Part shown: one piece after another, positions 23,408-30,586 of the stretch
Layout of the letters: each line of letters opens with the position of its first letter
How positions within the stretch are numbered: the first letter of the stretch is position 1
Origin: Acidobacteriota bacterium
GTDB taxonomy: Bacteria; Acidobacteriota; Terriglobia; Acidiferrales; UBA7541
Length of the DNA: 33,544 nucleotides
Direction of reading: 5' to 3'
Assembly (NCBI GenBank): GCA_003224235.1
Contig: QHYU01000173.1
Span: 1-33,544, forward strand
Notes under the pieces: generated by a model
The model's input: the letters and a program-made list of their open reading frames with translations, nothing else
Databases searched by the model: none
What the model was told of the DNA's origin: nothing
Position numbers and translations under genes: made by a program

Positions 23408-24764
23408 ACCGCAGGGCCTCGACGGGGTTGAGGCGCGCCGCGCGCGATGCCGGATAGAGCCCTGCGGCGAGGCTCACGATGATGGCGAAGGCGATTGCTC
23501 CCAGCACAAGCCACCACGGCACGGAGAAAACATGTGCGGGCGGCAAGTTTTGCCGCCGGAGATAAATATTAGTGCCCCACGTAACGGCTCTCCCGATCAG
23601 CCAACCGAAGCCCACGCCGAGGGTTCCGCCCAGCAATCCCATAACGCCGGCCTCTACGAAAAACAGTTGTTTGACGTCGCGGTCGGCCGCGCCCAGGGCC
23701 TTGAGTACTCCGATCTCACGCCGGCGCTCGAGAATGGCCATCGCCAGCGTGTTGATGATGCCGAGCGTGGCGACGGCCAGCGCCAGGCTGCCGAAAATCG
23801 CGAGCAGAAGATCAAAAACGGCGAAAAAGAGGCGGAGATTGCGCGTGGCGTCGAGCAAGGAAAAGGCGGAGAAGCCCATGTTTTTAATGGCGGTTTCGAT
23901 TCCTTCCACCTGCGAAGGGCTCTTCGCGCGCACCGTCAAGCTCGCGTAGCTGGGCTTGCCTTTCGTTCCGCGCACGACGTCCCGCAGATCGTTCACCTGC
24001 GCGGCCCTCAGCGCTGCCGCGACCTCGAGCGGGATCAGCACTCGGCCGCTGCCGAAGCCACCAAAGCCAGCCGCCGGTTCCGTCTCCACGATGCCGGCGA
24101 TGCGCAGTTTCTTCTCTCGCGGCACGATCGAGAACCCGGAACCCGCGCCGTCATCGCTATCGCCGTTGACCGGATCGCTCACTCCAGTCTGGGCTCCAAG
24201 CGCTTGGCGTTCCGCGTAGCGCAGCACGAGTTCCTCGCCGAGTAAAGTGGAAGGATGGTCGGATAATTCCTTCGCGAATTCGATCTGTAGGATGGCCTCG
24301 TCGGCGGTGGGACCGGAAAAAAAGCTGCCCTGTATCCCGTCGAATGCGCCGTTTCCACGCGCCGATGCGGGCATGCCCGCCACCATCGTCGTATAGGGAT
24401 TGCCGGCATAACGCACTTCCGTGAAGAAACGAATCTGCGGATACACCTCCACTACGTTTGGCAGGCGTTCCATTTCCTGGCGAGCTCCTTCATCCAGCGG
24501 ACGCGACGCGCGCGAAGGCGAAGAATTCGCCGGCCTGGGACGACCAAGACCGCGCAGGTTCGTCCGCGGCGTCACGACGACCGTGTTAAACAGACCGGAC
24601 TGAGAGAGGCGCTTCGAGGCAAGCTCCTGCAGGCCCACGCCGAGAGAAAGCATCGCCACGAGCGAAGCGACACCCACGGCGACGCCCAGCGTGGTCAGCG
24701 AGTTCCGCAGGAGAGCCTCACGCAGATTGCGCAGGGCAAGTTCCCCGAGGTCGCCGGCTTTCAT
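23400..24764 (-). CDS. ABC transporter permease, MacB/FtsX (type VII) family
   Basis: A 454-aa permease. One N-terminal membrane segment (about 22-44, TTLGVAVGVASLVAMLSLGV) is followed by a large MacB-like periplasmic domain from about 60 to 300 and three C-terminal membrane segments: VFDLLLAIFGSLALAVATLG, VMGLLGGTLGVGFGWLIG and LVLGAIAFAIIVSLAAGLY. ERRREIGVLKALGA and the final LYPASRAARLNPVEALRYE are diagnostic of the FtsX domain. Such proteins work by mechanotransmission and do not carry substrate through the membrane; the LolCDE and MacAB systems are relatives. No MacA-type adaptor or outer-membrane channel is adjacent. The ATG overlaps the ATPase stop by 4 nt, and the esterase gene overlaps its end. 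Confidence 0.92.
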   Translation of the reverse strand: MKAGDLGELALRNLREALLRNSLTTLGVAVGVASLVAMLSLGVGLQELASKRLSQSGLFNTVVVTPRTNLRGLGRPRPANSSPSRASRPLDEGARQEMERLPNVVEVYPQIRFFTEVRYAGNPYTTMVAGMPASARGNGAFDGIQGSFFSGPTADEAILQIEFAKELSDHPSTLLGEELVLRYAERQALGAQTGVSDPVNGDSDDGAGSGFSIVPREKKLRIAGIVETEPAAGFGGFGSGRVLIPLEVAAALRAAQVNDLRDVVRGTKGKPSYASLTVRAKSPSQVEGIETAIKNMGFSAFSLLDATRNLRLFFAVFDLLLAIFGSLALAVATLGIINTLAMAILERRREIGVLKALGAADRDVKQLFFVEAGVMGLLGGTLGVGFGWLIGRAVTWGTNIYLRRQNLPPAHVFSVPWWLVLGAIAFAIIVSLAAGLYPASRAARLNPVEALRYE

Positions 24765-25468
24765 GGTTTCACCCCGTCGCTGACCAGTCTGCCGTCCGCT
24801 ACAGTGGCGATTCGATCGGCGAATCGCTCGCCGAGAGGGCGTTCGTGCGTGACCAGCACAATCGTCATCCCCAGCGATTGCTGGATCTCGCGCAACAACA
24901 GCAGGATTCCTTCGCCTGTCGCGCTGTCCAGATTGCCCGTGGGCTCGTCCGCGAGAAGAAGAGCGGGGCGGTTTACCAGGGCTCGCGCCAGCGCCGCCCG
25001 CTGCTGCTCCCCGCCGGAAAGTTCACTGGGGCGATGGCTGAGCCGTTTTTCCAGATGCACCCGCTCCAGCGCTTCACGCACCCGCCCCGCGCGCTCGCTG
25101 CGTTCCACCTCCGCCAGGCGCAACGGCAGCTCGACATTTTCCTCCAGCGTCATTCGCGGAAGCAGGTTGAAAGCTTGAAAGACCATGCCCACGGTCCGGC
25201 TGCGATATCGGGCCAGCTCGAGCCGGCTCATCTCAGACAGATTGCGGCCGTGCGCAAAAATGGTCCCTGAGGTCGGGCGATCCAGGCCGGCCATCAGGTT
25301 CAAGAGCGTCGACTTCCCTGAACCGGAACTTCCCAGCAGCGCCAGGAACTCCCCTGCACAGACTTCGAGCGTGACATCATCCACCGCGCGGATCAGCGCG
25401 GAACCCATCTGGTAATGCCGCGAGACCCGCTCGGCGGAGACAGCGACACCATCACTTGCCGGTATCAT
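24761..25468 (-). CDS. ABC transporter ATP-binding protein, LolD/MacB family
   Basis: A 235-aa ATPase with Walker A GSSGSGKST (46-54), Q-loop MVFQAFNLLPRMTLEENVEL (Gln98), signature ELSGGEQQRAALARAL (149-164), Walker B LLLADEPTGNLD (170-181) and the switch His in VLVTHERPLGERFADR. The length and the MVFQAFNLLP and NLD features are those of the LolD/MacB/FtsE group that pairs with FtsX-type permeases. The ATG at 25468 follows GAGGGGCG. It overlaps the permease start by 4 nt, so the ATPase, permease and esterase genes form one operon. Its substrate cannot be inferred. Confidence 0.94.
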   Translation of the reverse strand: MIPASDGVAVSAERVSRHYQMGSALIRAVDDVTLEVCAGEFLALLGSSGSGKSTLLNLMAGLDRPTSGTIFAHGRNLSEMSRLELARYRSRTVGMVFQAFNLLPRMTLEENVELPLRLAEVERSERAGRVREALERVHLEKRLSHRPSELSGGEQQRAALARALVNRPALLLADEPTGNLDSATGEGILLLLREIQQSLGMTIVLVTHERPLGERFADRIATVADGRLVSDGVKP

Positions 25469-25549
25469 CGCCCCTCGATGGTACTACGCATCAAGCGCGG
25501 TCCGGGTTACGGCCTGCCATGGTGCCGATGTTGTAAGGCTGAAAAGCGT

Positions 25550-25599
25550 TCTGCCCCCCAAATGGAAAGCTGCAGGAGAAAAAACGCGGGGGGGGGAGA
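25550..25599. other. C6/G9 long hairpin between signalling gene and ABC operon
   Basis: TCTG followed by six C (25554-25559) faces nine G followed by AGA (25588-25599), able to pair over about nine bases around a 28-nt loop. It lies 25 nt past the stop of the GGDEF/HD-GYP gene and about 80 nt before the ABC operon. It may act as a transcription or mRNA boundary. The nine-G run is also a likely place for length errors in sequencing. Confidence 0.35.
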
Positions 25600-25623
25600 A
25601 ACAAGACAGCAAGAAGGGCAAAA

Positions 25624-28600
25624 CTATCCGGCGTTGGCGGGAGCGCGCTGCGATGACGACGCGGCCTCGAGAACAGGGTACGGCAGGAGGCGCATCTTCC
25701 GGATAAATACCTCCACCAAGTCCGGGTCAAACTGTGCGCTGTCGCAGCGCTCGAGCTCGGCAAACGCCTCTTCGGCGGTGCGGGCCTTCTTGTACGTGCG
25801 GTCCGAGGTAATCGTGTCGTAGGCGTCAGCGATGGCGAGGATGCGCGCGCCCAGTGGGATCCCGCTGCCGGTCAGGCCATCGGGGTAGCCCGAGCCGTCG
25901 AAGAATTCGTGGTGGTGCTTGACCATCTGCTGCACACGGCCGAGGCCGCGGACCGGCTCGAGGATGCGGGTGCCGTATTGGACGTGCGTCTTCATCGTCT
26001 CCCATTCGTCGGGGTTGAGCGGCCCGCTCTTGTTCAGGATGGATTCCGGGATGCCCACCTTGCCAATGTCGTGGAGCACGCCGGCCAGGCGCACCTCCTC
26101 GACTTCCGCTTCGCTGAGCCCGACCGCCTCGGCCAGGAGCGCAGCGTAGCTGGATACTTTTTGCGAATGGCCTTGCGTGTAGTGGTCCTTCGCGTCGATG
26201 GCAAAGGCCAGCGAAGTGATCGTTTCGATCACAGCAGGCGGCAGCGCCCTAGGTCCCTCAGCTCCATGCGGGGCAGCTTCTGAAGTTCCGTGAGTGCCGG
26301 CCGAGGAGTTTCCGCCTGCTTCCGGCATGTCCGCCGGGCTAGCGGACAGCGCCTGGGTGAACTGCTCCAGGCGCTTATAGATCTCCTCGAAGGCCTCAGG
26401 GCCGGTGGAAAACAGCCGCTTGAGTGTAACGCCGAGGTAGGCTTCCAGGACGTCGCGTTTCCACTTCTTGGTTTCATCGGGGTCGAAGTGCTCGGCGGTG
26501 GAAACGGTGTTGCCTCCCTGATGCTTGGAAAGGTACATCGAGGAGTCGGCCACCTGGATCAACTCCTGGGGCGTGGAGCCGTGCATCGGAAAGCTGGCGA
26601 TGCCGAAGCTGCCGGTAATATTTTTCTCGCGCAGCAGAGGGTCCGAACAGATCCAGGAGCGCAGCTTGGAGGCGAGCTGCTGGGCCTGCTCGATCGTGGT
26701 CTCCGGCATCAGGATGACGAACTCATCGCCGCCGTAGCGTGACACCACGTCTGAGCGGCGGCAGTTCTGCTCCAGGATGTGGCCGACGCGCTGCAGCACC
26801 AAGTCGCCTTCCAGGTGTCCGAAGAAGTCGTTGACGAATTTGAAGCGGTCCAGGTCCATCAGCACCAGCGCGAACGAACGGCCAGCGCGTGTCGAGCGCT
26901 TCCATTCGGCCGATAGCGCTTCCATGAAGAAGCGGTGGGTCTTGACGCCGGTGAGGCCATCGGTGATGGCCTGCTCCTGAGCCTTCTGGAAGGTGAGGGC
27001 GTTGTGCAGGGCGCTGGAGATCAGGTCCGCCAGGGTCCGCAGCAGGCTCTCTTCTTCGGAGAAGTCGCACGGCTCGGAGGTTTCGACGTAGAGCACCCCG
27101 TGCAGTTGGTCCGCGTAAACCATAGGCAGCGCGATAGCGGAGACTGAACCCGGCAGCACCGGGCCTCCTGCTGCATCCGGGGCGGCAAGATCGCGCACGG
27201 CGATCAACTTCCCCCTGCGTGCCACCTGGCCCACCAATCCTTCGCCCAGCGGGATGCGTTGGCCCAGGGCGCCACGCCGTCGGCCGGCTTCGGCCTGGAT
27301 CACTACTTCCTTGTTGGAGTAGTCGAGCAGGGCGATGCCGATGTGGTCGTAGGTGAGGAACTCCTCAAGCTCAGCCGCAATGTTGGCCAGCATCTCATCG
27401 GAGTTCAGCGTCGTGATGGCGTTGCGCGAGATGTTGTTCAGCAGCGTAAGCTGCCGCGACTTGGTTTGCTCTTCGCGGAACAGCCGCGCGTTTTCCAGCG
27501 CGATCCCGGCCTCGCTGGAGAGCACGCGCATGAACTCGAGGTGGCCTTCATCGAAGAGCCGCTCCTGCAGGCTGTGCACCGCCATGACGCCGATGGCGCG
27601 GCCACGCTGCATCAGCGGCACGCCGCAAAAGCAGCCCACCTGCCGGAGCGGATTCGCGCCCAGCTTGCTCGCCTCCTCGGCAAAATTCTCTCGGATCAGC
27701 AGCGCCTGTTGAGTGCGGATCAGGTACTCAGTCAGGTGGTTGCCGGCCGGGCGCGAGCGCTTCGGCAGGCGTGTCCCGTCGGTCACCTCGAGCTCGAAGC
27801 GGATTTCTTCCCGTGCAGGGTCGTGAAAGGCGATATAGAAATTGCTAACGTCGAATAGCCTCCGCATCTCTGCGTAGATCTTCTCAAACAGAGCGTCGCT
27901 TTCCAGCGTCGAGCTGAGCGCGCGCCCGATCGCGTTCAGGATGTGCAGCTCTTCCGAGCGCCGCGCGGATTGCTGGATCAAATAGCTGTTTTCGACAGCC
28001 ATGCCGATCTGGTGTCCCAGCGCCAGCAAAAGGCGCAGCTCGGCGGGCGTGAATCGCCGCGTATCAGGAGTGCCCAGCAACAGCACGCCGAAGGCCTGCT
28101 CCTTGGCTTGCAGGCTGATGGCGACTACGGTGCGCAGGCATTGCTTCACCGCCAGTTGCCGGAACTTTCGGAAGGCTTCTTCTCGGTCCAACGCCACCCA
28201 GGCGGAGTCACGCGTCAAGTCGCGAAAAACCACCAGGCCGCCCAGGCGCGTTACAAGGCTGACCAGGTGGTCATCCAAGCCCTCTTCCTGTGCCGCCCCA
28301 CAGAAAGAGTCGCTCAGCCCTGCTGCCACCAGCGAAGTGGGTCCCTGTGGGTCCCCGTGATGAAGGAAAAGCGCGCCTGCCGGAATGCGCACTACGCTCA
28401 ACACGCGATCCAGCGTTTGGGACAACATCCTTTGGATTTCGCCGCCAACGAAGCTCGAGGTTGCCAGATTCAGGTTTGAGAGTGCCAGCATGTTGCGCTC
28501 GACACGCCGTTTTTCTTCCTCGTAGAGCGCCATCACCATCAACACGGCGGCGAACAGTTGCGGGACAATCGCCAGCAGCCGCAGACCGGCTGCGAGCTGC

Positions 28601-29094
28601 GACGAAAGCCGGCCGCCGAACAGCGGAGCAACCAGCATCCCTCCCCACACCAGGAACGCCGCTGCCAACAGCAGGTCGGCCATGGTTTCCTGCCTGCGGC
28701 CTTCCTGCCAGAAAACGCGGGCCGCGCCAAGTAAAACCAGCGCCACGCCGAGATCCGGAGAGACGCTGACCCAGTGCAGGTGATAGCTCACCGCCCAGAC
28801 CATAAATAGCGCCCCGGCCGCCGCGAGCGGGCGCACCCAGGGGCGGGCCTGTGCGTACAGCTGCGCGGTACAGAAAAAAAGCAGCGCCGCCGCAGCCAGC
28901 AGCCAATGGTCCAGCGCCGTCTGCCAGGGCGCCGCTGCCATCCAGGGCTCCAGTGCCAGGCTCAAGTAGCTCAGTGCCACCAGGCTCCAGCCGCACGTCC
29001 ACAGCAGCAGATAGAGCTGGCGTTTCAGCGTGTACACGTAGGCGAAGAAGGCGGCGGTGAAAGCCGCGGCTGACAACAGCCCCAGAGCGATCAT
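25624..29094 (-). CDS. Membrane GAF(x3)-GGDEF-HD-GYP cyclic-di-GMP signalling protein
   Basis: A very large sensor of about 1156 aa. The first 195 residues carry about seven hydrophobic segments, so sensing may occur in or through the membrane. Three GAF-like modules follow at about 220-370, 390-545 and 560-705. The GGDEF domain (about 725-880) has an intact SRYGGDEFVIL active site and an RRSD inhibitory RxxD site five residues before it. The HD-GYP domain (about 955-1150) has LHDIGKVGIPE, HHEFFDGSGYPDGLTG and IADAYDTITSDRTYKKA, all intact. The protein could therefore both make c-di-GMP from GTP and degrade it. ATG at 29094 is preferred to a TTG at 29112. A strong candidate promoter lies at 29293-29322. 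Polysaccharide synthesis is a common target of c-di-GMP, but a direct link here is inference. Confidence 0.93.
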   Translation of the reverse strand: MIALGLLSAAAFTAAFFAYVYTLKRQLYLLLWTCGWSLVALSYLSLALEPWMAAAPWQTALDHWLLAAAALLFFCTAQLYAQARPWVRPLAAAGALFMVWAVSYHLHWVSVSPDLGVALVLLGAARVFWQEGRRQETMADLLLAAAFLVWGGMLVAPLFGGRLSSQLAAGLRLLAIVPQLFAAVLMVMALYEEEKRRVERNMLALSNLNLATSSFVGGEIQRMLSQTLDRVLSVVRIPAGALFLHHGDPQGPTSLVAAGLSDSFCGAAQEEGLDDHLVSLVTRLGGLVVFRDLTRDSAWVALDREEAFRKFRQLAVKQCLRTVVAISLQAKEQAFGVLLLGTPDTRRFTPAELRLLLALGHQIGMAVENSYLIQQSARRSEELHILNAIGRALSSTLESDALFEKIYAEMRRLFDVSNFYIAFHDPAREEIRFELEVTDGTRLPKRSRPAGNHLTEYLIRTQQALLIRENFAEEASKLGANPLRQVGCFCGVPLMQRGRAIGVMAVHSLQERLFDEGHLEFMRVLSSEAGIALENARLFREEQTKSRQLTLLNNISRNAITTLNSDEMLANIAAELEEFLTYDHIGIALLDYSNKEVVIQAEAGRRRGALGQRIPLGEGLVGQVARRGKLIAVRDLAAPDAAGGPVLPGSVSAIALPMVYADQLHGVLYVETSEPCDFSEEESLLRTLADLISSALHNALTFQKAQEQAITDGLTGVKTHRFFMEALSAEWKRSTRAGRSFALVLMDLDRFKFVNDFFGHLEGDLVLQRVGHILEQNCRRSDVVSRYGGDEFVILMPETTIEQAQQLASKLRSWICSDPLLREKNITGSFGIASFPMHGSTPQELIQVADSSMYLSKHQGGNTVSTAEHFDPDETKKWKRDVLEAYLGVTLKRLFSTGPEAFEEIYKRLEQFTQALSASPADMPEAGGNSSAGTHGTSEAAPHGAEGPRALPPAVIETITSLAFAIDAKDHYTQGHSQKVSSYAALLAEAVGLSEAEVEEVRLAGVLHDIGKVGIPESILNKSGPLNPDEWETMKTHVQYGTRILEPVRGLGRVQQMVKHHHEFFDGSGYPDGLTGSGIPLGARILAIADAYDTITSDRTYKKARTAEEAFAELERCDSAQFDPDLVEVFIRKMRLLPYPVLEAASSSQRAPANAG

Positions 29095-29233
29095 ACTTTC
29101 ATGTGTGATCAAGTTAGGTCCGCCACTCGGAACCGGGATGGAGGATCACAACAGTCCCTTGCAGTTGTGCCGTCTGTTCCCGGGTCGGAATGTTGGCGCC
29201 CATGGCCAGAAAGTTCGCCAGTTTCCCGCGAAG

Positions 29234-29255
29234 CTGGAGGAGTTATCTCCACCAG
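29234..29255 (-). other. Hairpin in the 5' leader of the GGDEF/HD-GYP gene
   Basis: CTGGTGGAG-ATAA-CTCCTCCAG on the minus strand forms a 9-bp stem with one mismatch and a 4-nt loop. It lies about 30 nt after the predicted transcription start. It might stabilise the long leader; no riboswitch class was recognised. Confidence 0.35.
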
Positions 29256-29292
29256 ACACACCACTTCACGCGGAATTCTCGAAGCTTTGGCG

Positions 29293-29322
29293 AATATAGC
29301 CTATGGTTTCTGGAAGGGTCAA
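29293..29322 (-). promoter_or_regulatory. Strong candidate sigma70 promoter for the GGDEF/HD-GYP gene
   Basis: On the minus strand TTGACC (29317-29322), an 18-nt spacer and TATATT (29293-29298) each match five of six consensus bases. Transcription would start near 29286, leaving a leader of about 190 nt before the ATG at 29094. A GTAC-N4-GTAC repeat lies just upstream of the -35 box. Confidence 0.55.
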
Positions 29323-29510
29323 GGGTACAGGGGTACTGCTCACGATACAAAGCAGCGAGCCCGCCAGGATCAAGAAGACGATGGGATAAGCATGTTCCGC
29401 ACACGAGAACTGTCGGGCCTTTAACAAGTTAGTAAAACTGAGGTCCGAGACTCTGGCCCCACAGGGTAACCGTTGGCTGCGTTCGGATTCCGAAGAGGGT
29501 TGAAGAAAAA

Positions 29511-29619
29511 ATGAGTTCTCCACAGACGCAGGACTCGACAGGAATCACGTGACGTGCAGGCGGAGCTGGGGCACGACCGGCTGAAGCTGCTCTTGGACAT
29601 GACAAATACCCTGGTTTAA
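29511..29619 (+). pseudogene. Frameshifted N-terminal fragment resembling a GAF/sigma54-type regulator
   Basis: This is the only plus-strand segment with protein-family-like character. ATG at 29511 gives MSSPQTQDSTGIT and then a stop at 29550. One frame later, 29557-29619 reads QAELGHDRLKLLLDMTNTLV followed by a stop. The segment DRLKLLLDMTNTLV is very like the conserved start of the GAF region in FhlA/NtrC-type sigma54 activators. After it no recognisable GAF, AAA+ or HTH sequence follows, so the gene is truncated as well as frameshifted. The call rests on one short motif, so it could be chance; the combination of start, near-continuous frame and family-like motif makes decay more likely. 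Confidence 0.4.
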
Positions 29620-29840
29620 AACTGGTGGGCAAAGCGACGGGCGATAACCAGCAGGGTGGAGATGCGCTCAAGAACGCAGCCCAGCTCCCGGTGCAGCGTT
29701 GCGAATCAGAATCGAACAGCACCTCGACCCAGATTTGTTTCGACTTCGTGAACTTACAAAATCGCGGGCACAGAAAGGGCCATGGCCAGCTCATGCTGCC
29801 CCCTTGCTTGATTACACAGGTGTAGCGGAGTCAATGACCT

Positions 29841-30011
29841 TCACTGGGTGGTCCGACGGCATGTTGGGCAGCGCCATACGGCCAGGAAGTAGCCTTGCCC
29901 GGAATCCTCCCGCACATGGACCAGGCGAGGTTCGATGAGGTTATTACAGCAGGATCTAATCAGTCCGGCGCTGGACCTAAGCCCAGCCTTTATGTCTGTG
30001 CTCACATTCAT
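29841..30011 (-). CDS. Small 56-aa cysteine-containing protein ORF
   Basis: An ATG at 30011 is preceded by AAAGGAGAAAGTCC, one of the best ribosome-binding sites in the window. The frame begins MNVSTDIKAGLRSSAG and ends with WRCPTCRRTTQ. It contains a Cys-Cys pair and a CPTC motif about 25 residues apart, a spacing that could hold zinc, and a hydrophobic stretch is absent. The first ten residues are matched by a decayed copy in the adjacent tandem unit (30146), which suggests the N-terminus was once under selection or duplicated as a unit. No family is assigned. Alternatively only the first part is ancestral and the rest is read-through into non-coding DNA. Confidence 0.4.
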   Translation of the reverse strand: MNVSTDIKAGLRSSAGLIRSCCNNLIEPRLVHVREDSGQGYFLAVWRCPTCRRTTQ

Positions 30012-30100
30012 GGACTTTCTCCTTTGCCTGATTTCGAGGGTCTTTCTTTGCCCTCACTCTGTAACGCGAAAATCGCGCCCGAAACGGCTCACGAATTACC
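30009..30100 (-). repeat. Tandem unit A (promoter-proximal part of the small ORF)
   Basis: Minus-strand core CGATTTTCGCGTTACAGAGT followed by GAGGGC, then 46 nt from GTGA to the ATG of the small ORF. The core matches unit B at 30200-30211 and unit C at 30327-30338. Unit spacing is 136 and 127 bp. This is the only copy with an intact start codon. Confidence 0.5.
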
Positions 30101-30119
30101 GGTGAACACCTAAAAGCGC

Positions 30120-30215
30120 AGCCTTGATGCCCATCTTCGCCTTCGTGGTCCTGTCTTCCTCTCCTCAAAACGTGGAGCGGCTGAGGCCTTCACCCAGGAA
30201 CGCGGAAATCGGGAA
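30120..30215 (-). repeat. Tandem unit B (decayed copy)
   Basis: Minus-strand core CGATTTCCGCGTTCCTGGGT followed by GAAGGC, then 47 nt from GTGA to an ACG at 30146 that takes the place of the ATG. GAGGAGAGG stands where the ribosome-binding site would be. The following codons read TKAKMGIKAALL, with Ile-Lys-Ala at the same positions as in the small ORF, and stop after 16 codons. Confidence 0.45.
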
Positions 30216-30316
30216 AGAAAGGACTTACGGGTGGTGAATAGAGTTTCGTTAGCTTTGAAACTCGCGGGGCTGGCCCAGGAGGGCGATCCCGCCCGCTACG
30301 GCTGTGGCGGCTGGTT

Positions 30317-30358
30317 TCACCCTATAAGGCGAGAATCGTGCCTGAAATGGCCCATTAG
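30317..30358 (-). repeat. Tandem unit C (most diverged copy)
   Basis: Minus-strand GGCCATTTCAGGCACGATTC followed by TCGCCTTATAGGGTGA aligns with unit A's GAGCCGTTTCGGGCGCGATT and TTCGCGTTACAGAGTGA. No ribosome-binding site or start codon is visible at the expected distance. It marks the far end of the repeated region. Confidence 0.45.
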
Positions 30359-30586
30359 TCAGAGCAATTTTCCCCTCGGCGAGAGCCCGGCCTACCGGTG
30401 ATTGGGACGGGGCAGGCGTGGGCCGGGGCGGGCCGAAAAGTACACCCTGAACAACGACTGCATTTCAAGCACTTCTTTTAGCTCGCAAGGTTTGTTTCAG
30501 GCTGACGAGGAGAATCCGTTGCTCCACTGGGGATCGGTATCGAGGGCGAACTCGTCTCTCACTATCAGGCAAGGGAAGCCAAGCTC

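Larger units (their letters stand above)
29113..30586. other. 1.47-kb gap without a large gene
   Basis: Between the GGDEF/HD-GYP gene and the kinase gene there is no long, family-like reading frame on either strand. The contents that can be supported are the promoter and leader of the signalling gene, the frameshifted regulator-like fragment, the small ORF and the three tandem units. About 29620-29840 and 30360-30586 show nothing recognisable. The latter lies just past the kinase stop and contains a G-rich tract near 30400-30440. Confidence 0.6.

Noticed and set aside
23331-24245. 304-codon plus-strand open frame opposite the MacB-type permease
   Set aside because: It is antisense to a permease with clear FtsX signatures and shows no protein-like pattern.
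29429-29794. 121-codon minus-strand open frame in the large gap
   Set aside because: It has no ribosome-binding site and no domain, and it runs opposite the regulator-like fragment; composition looks random.
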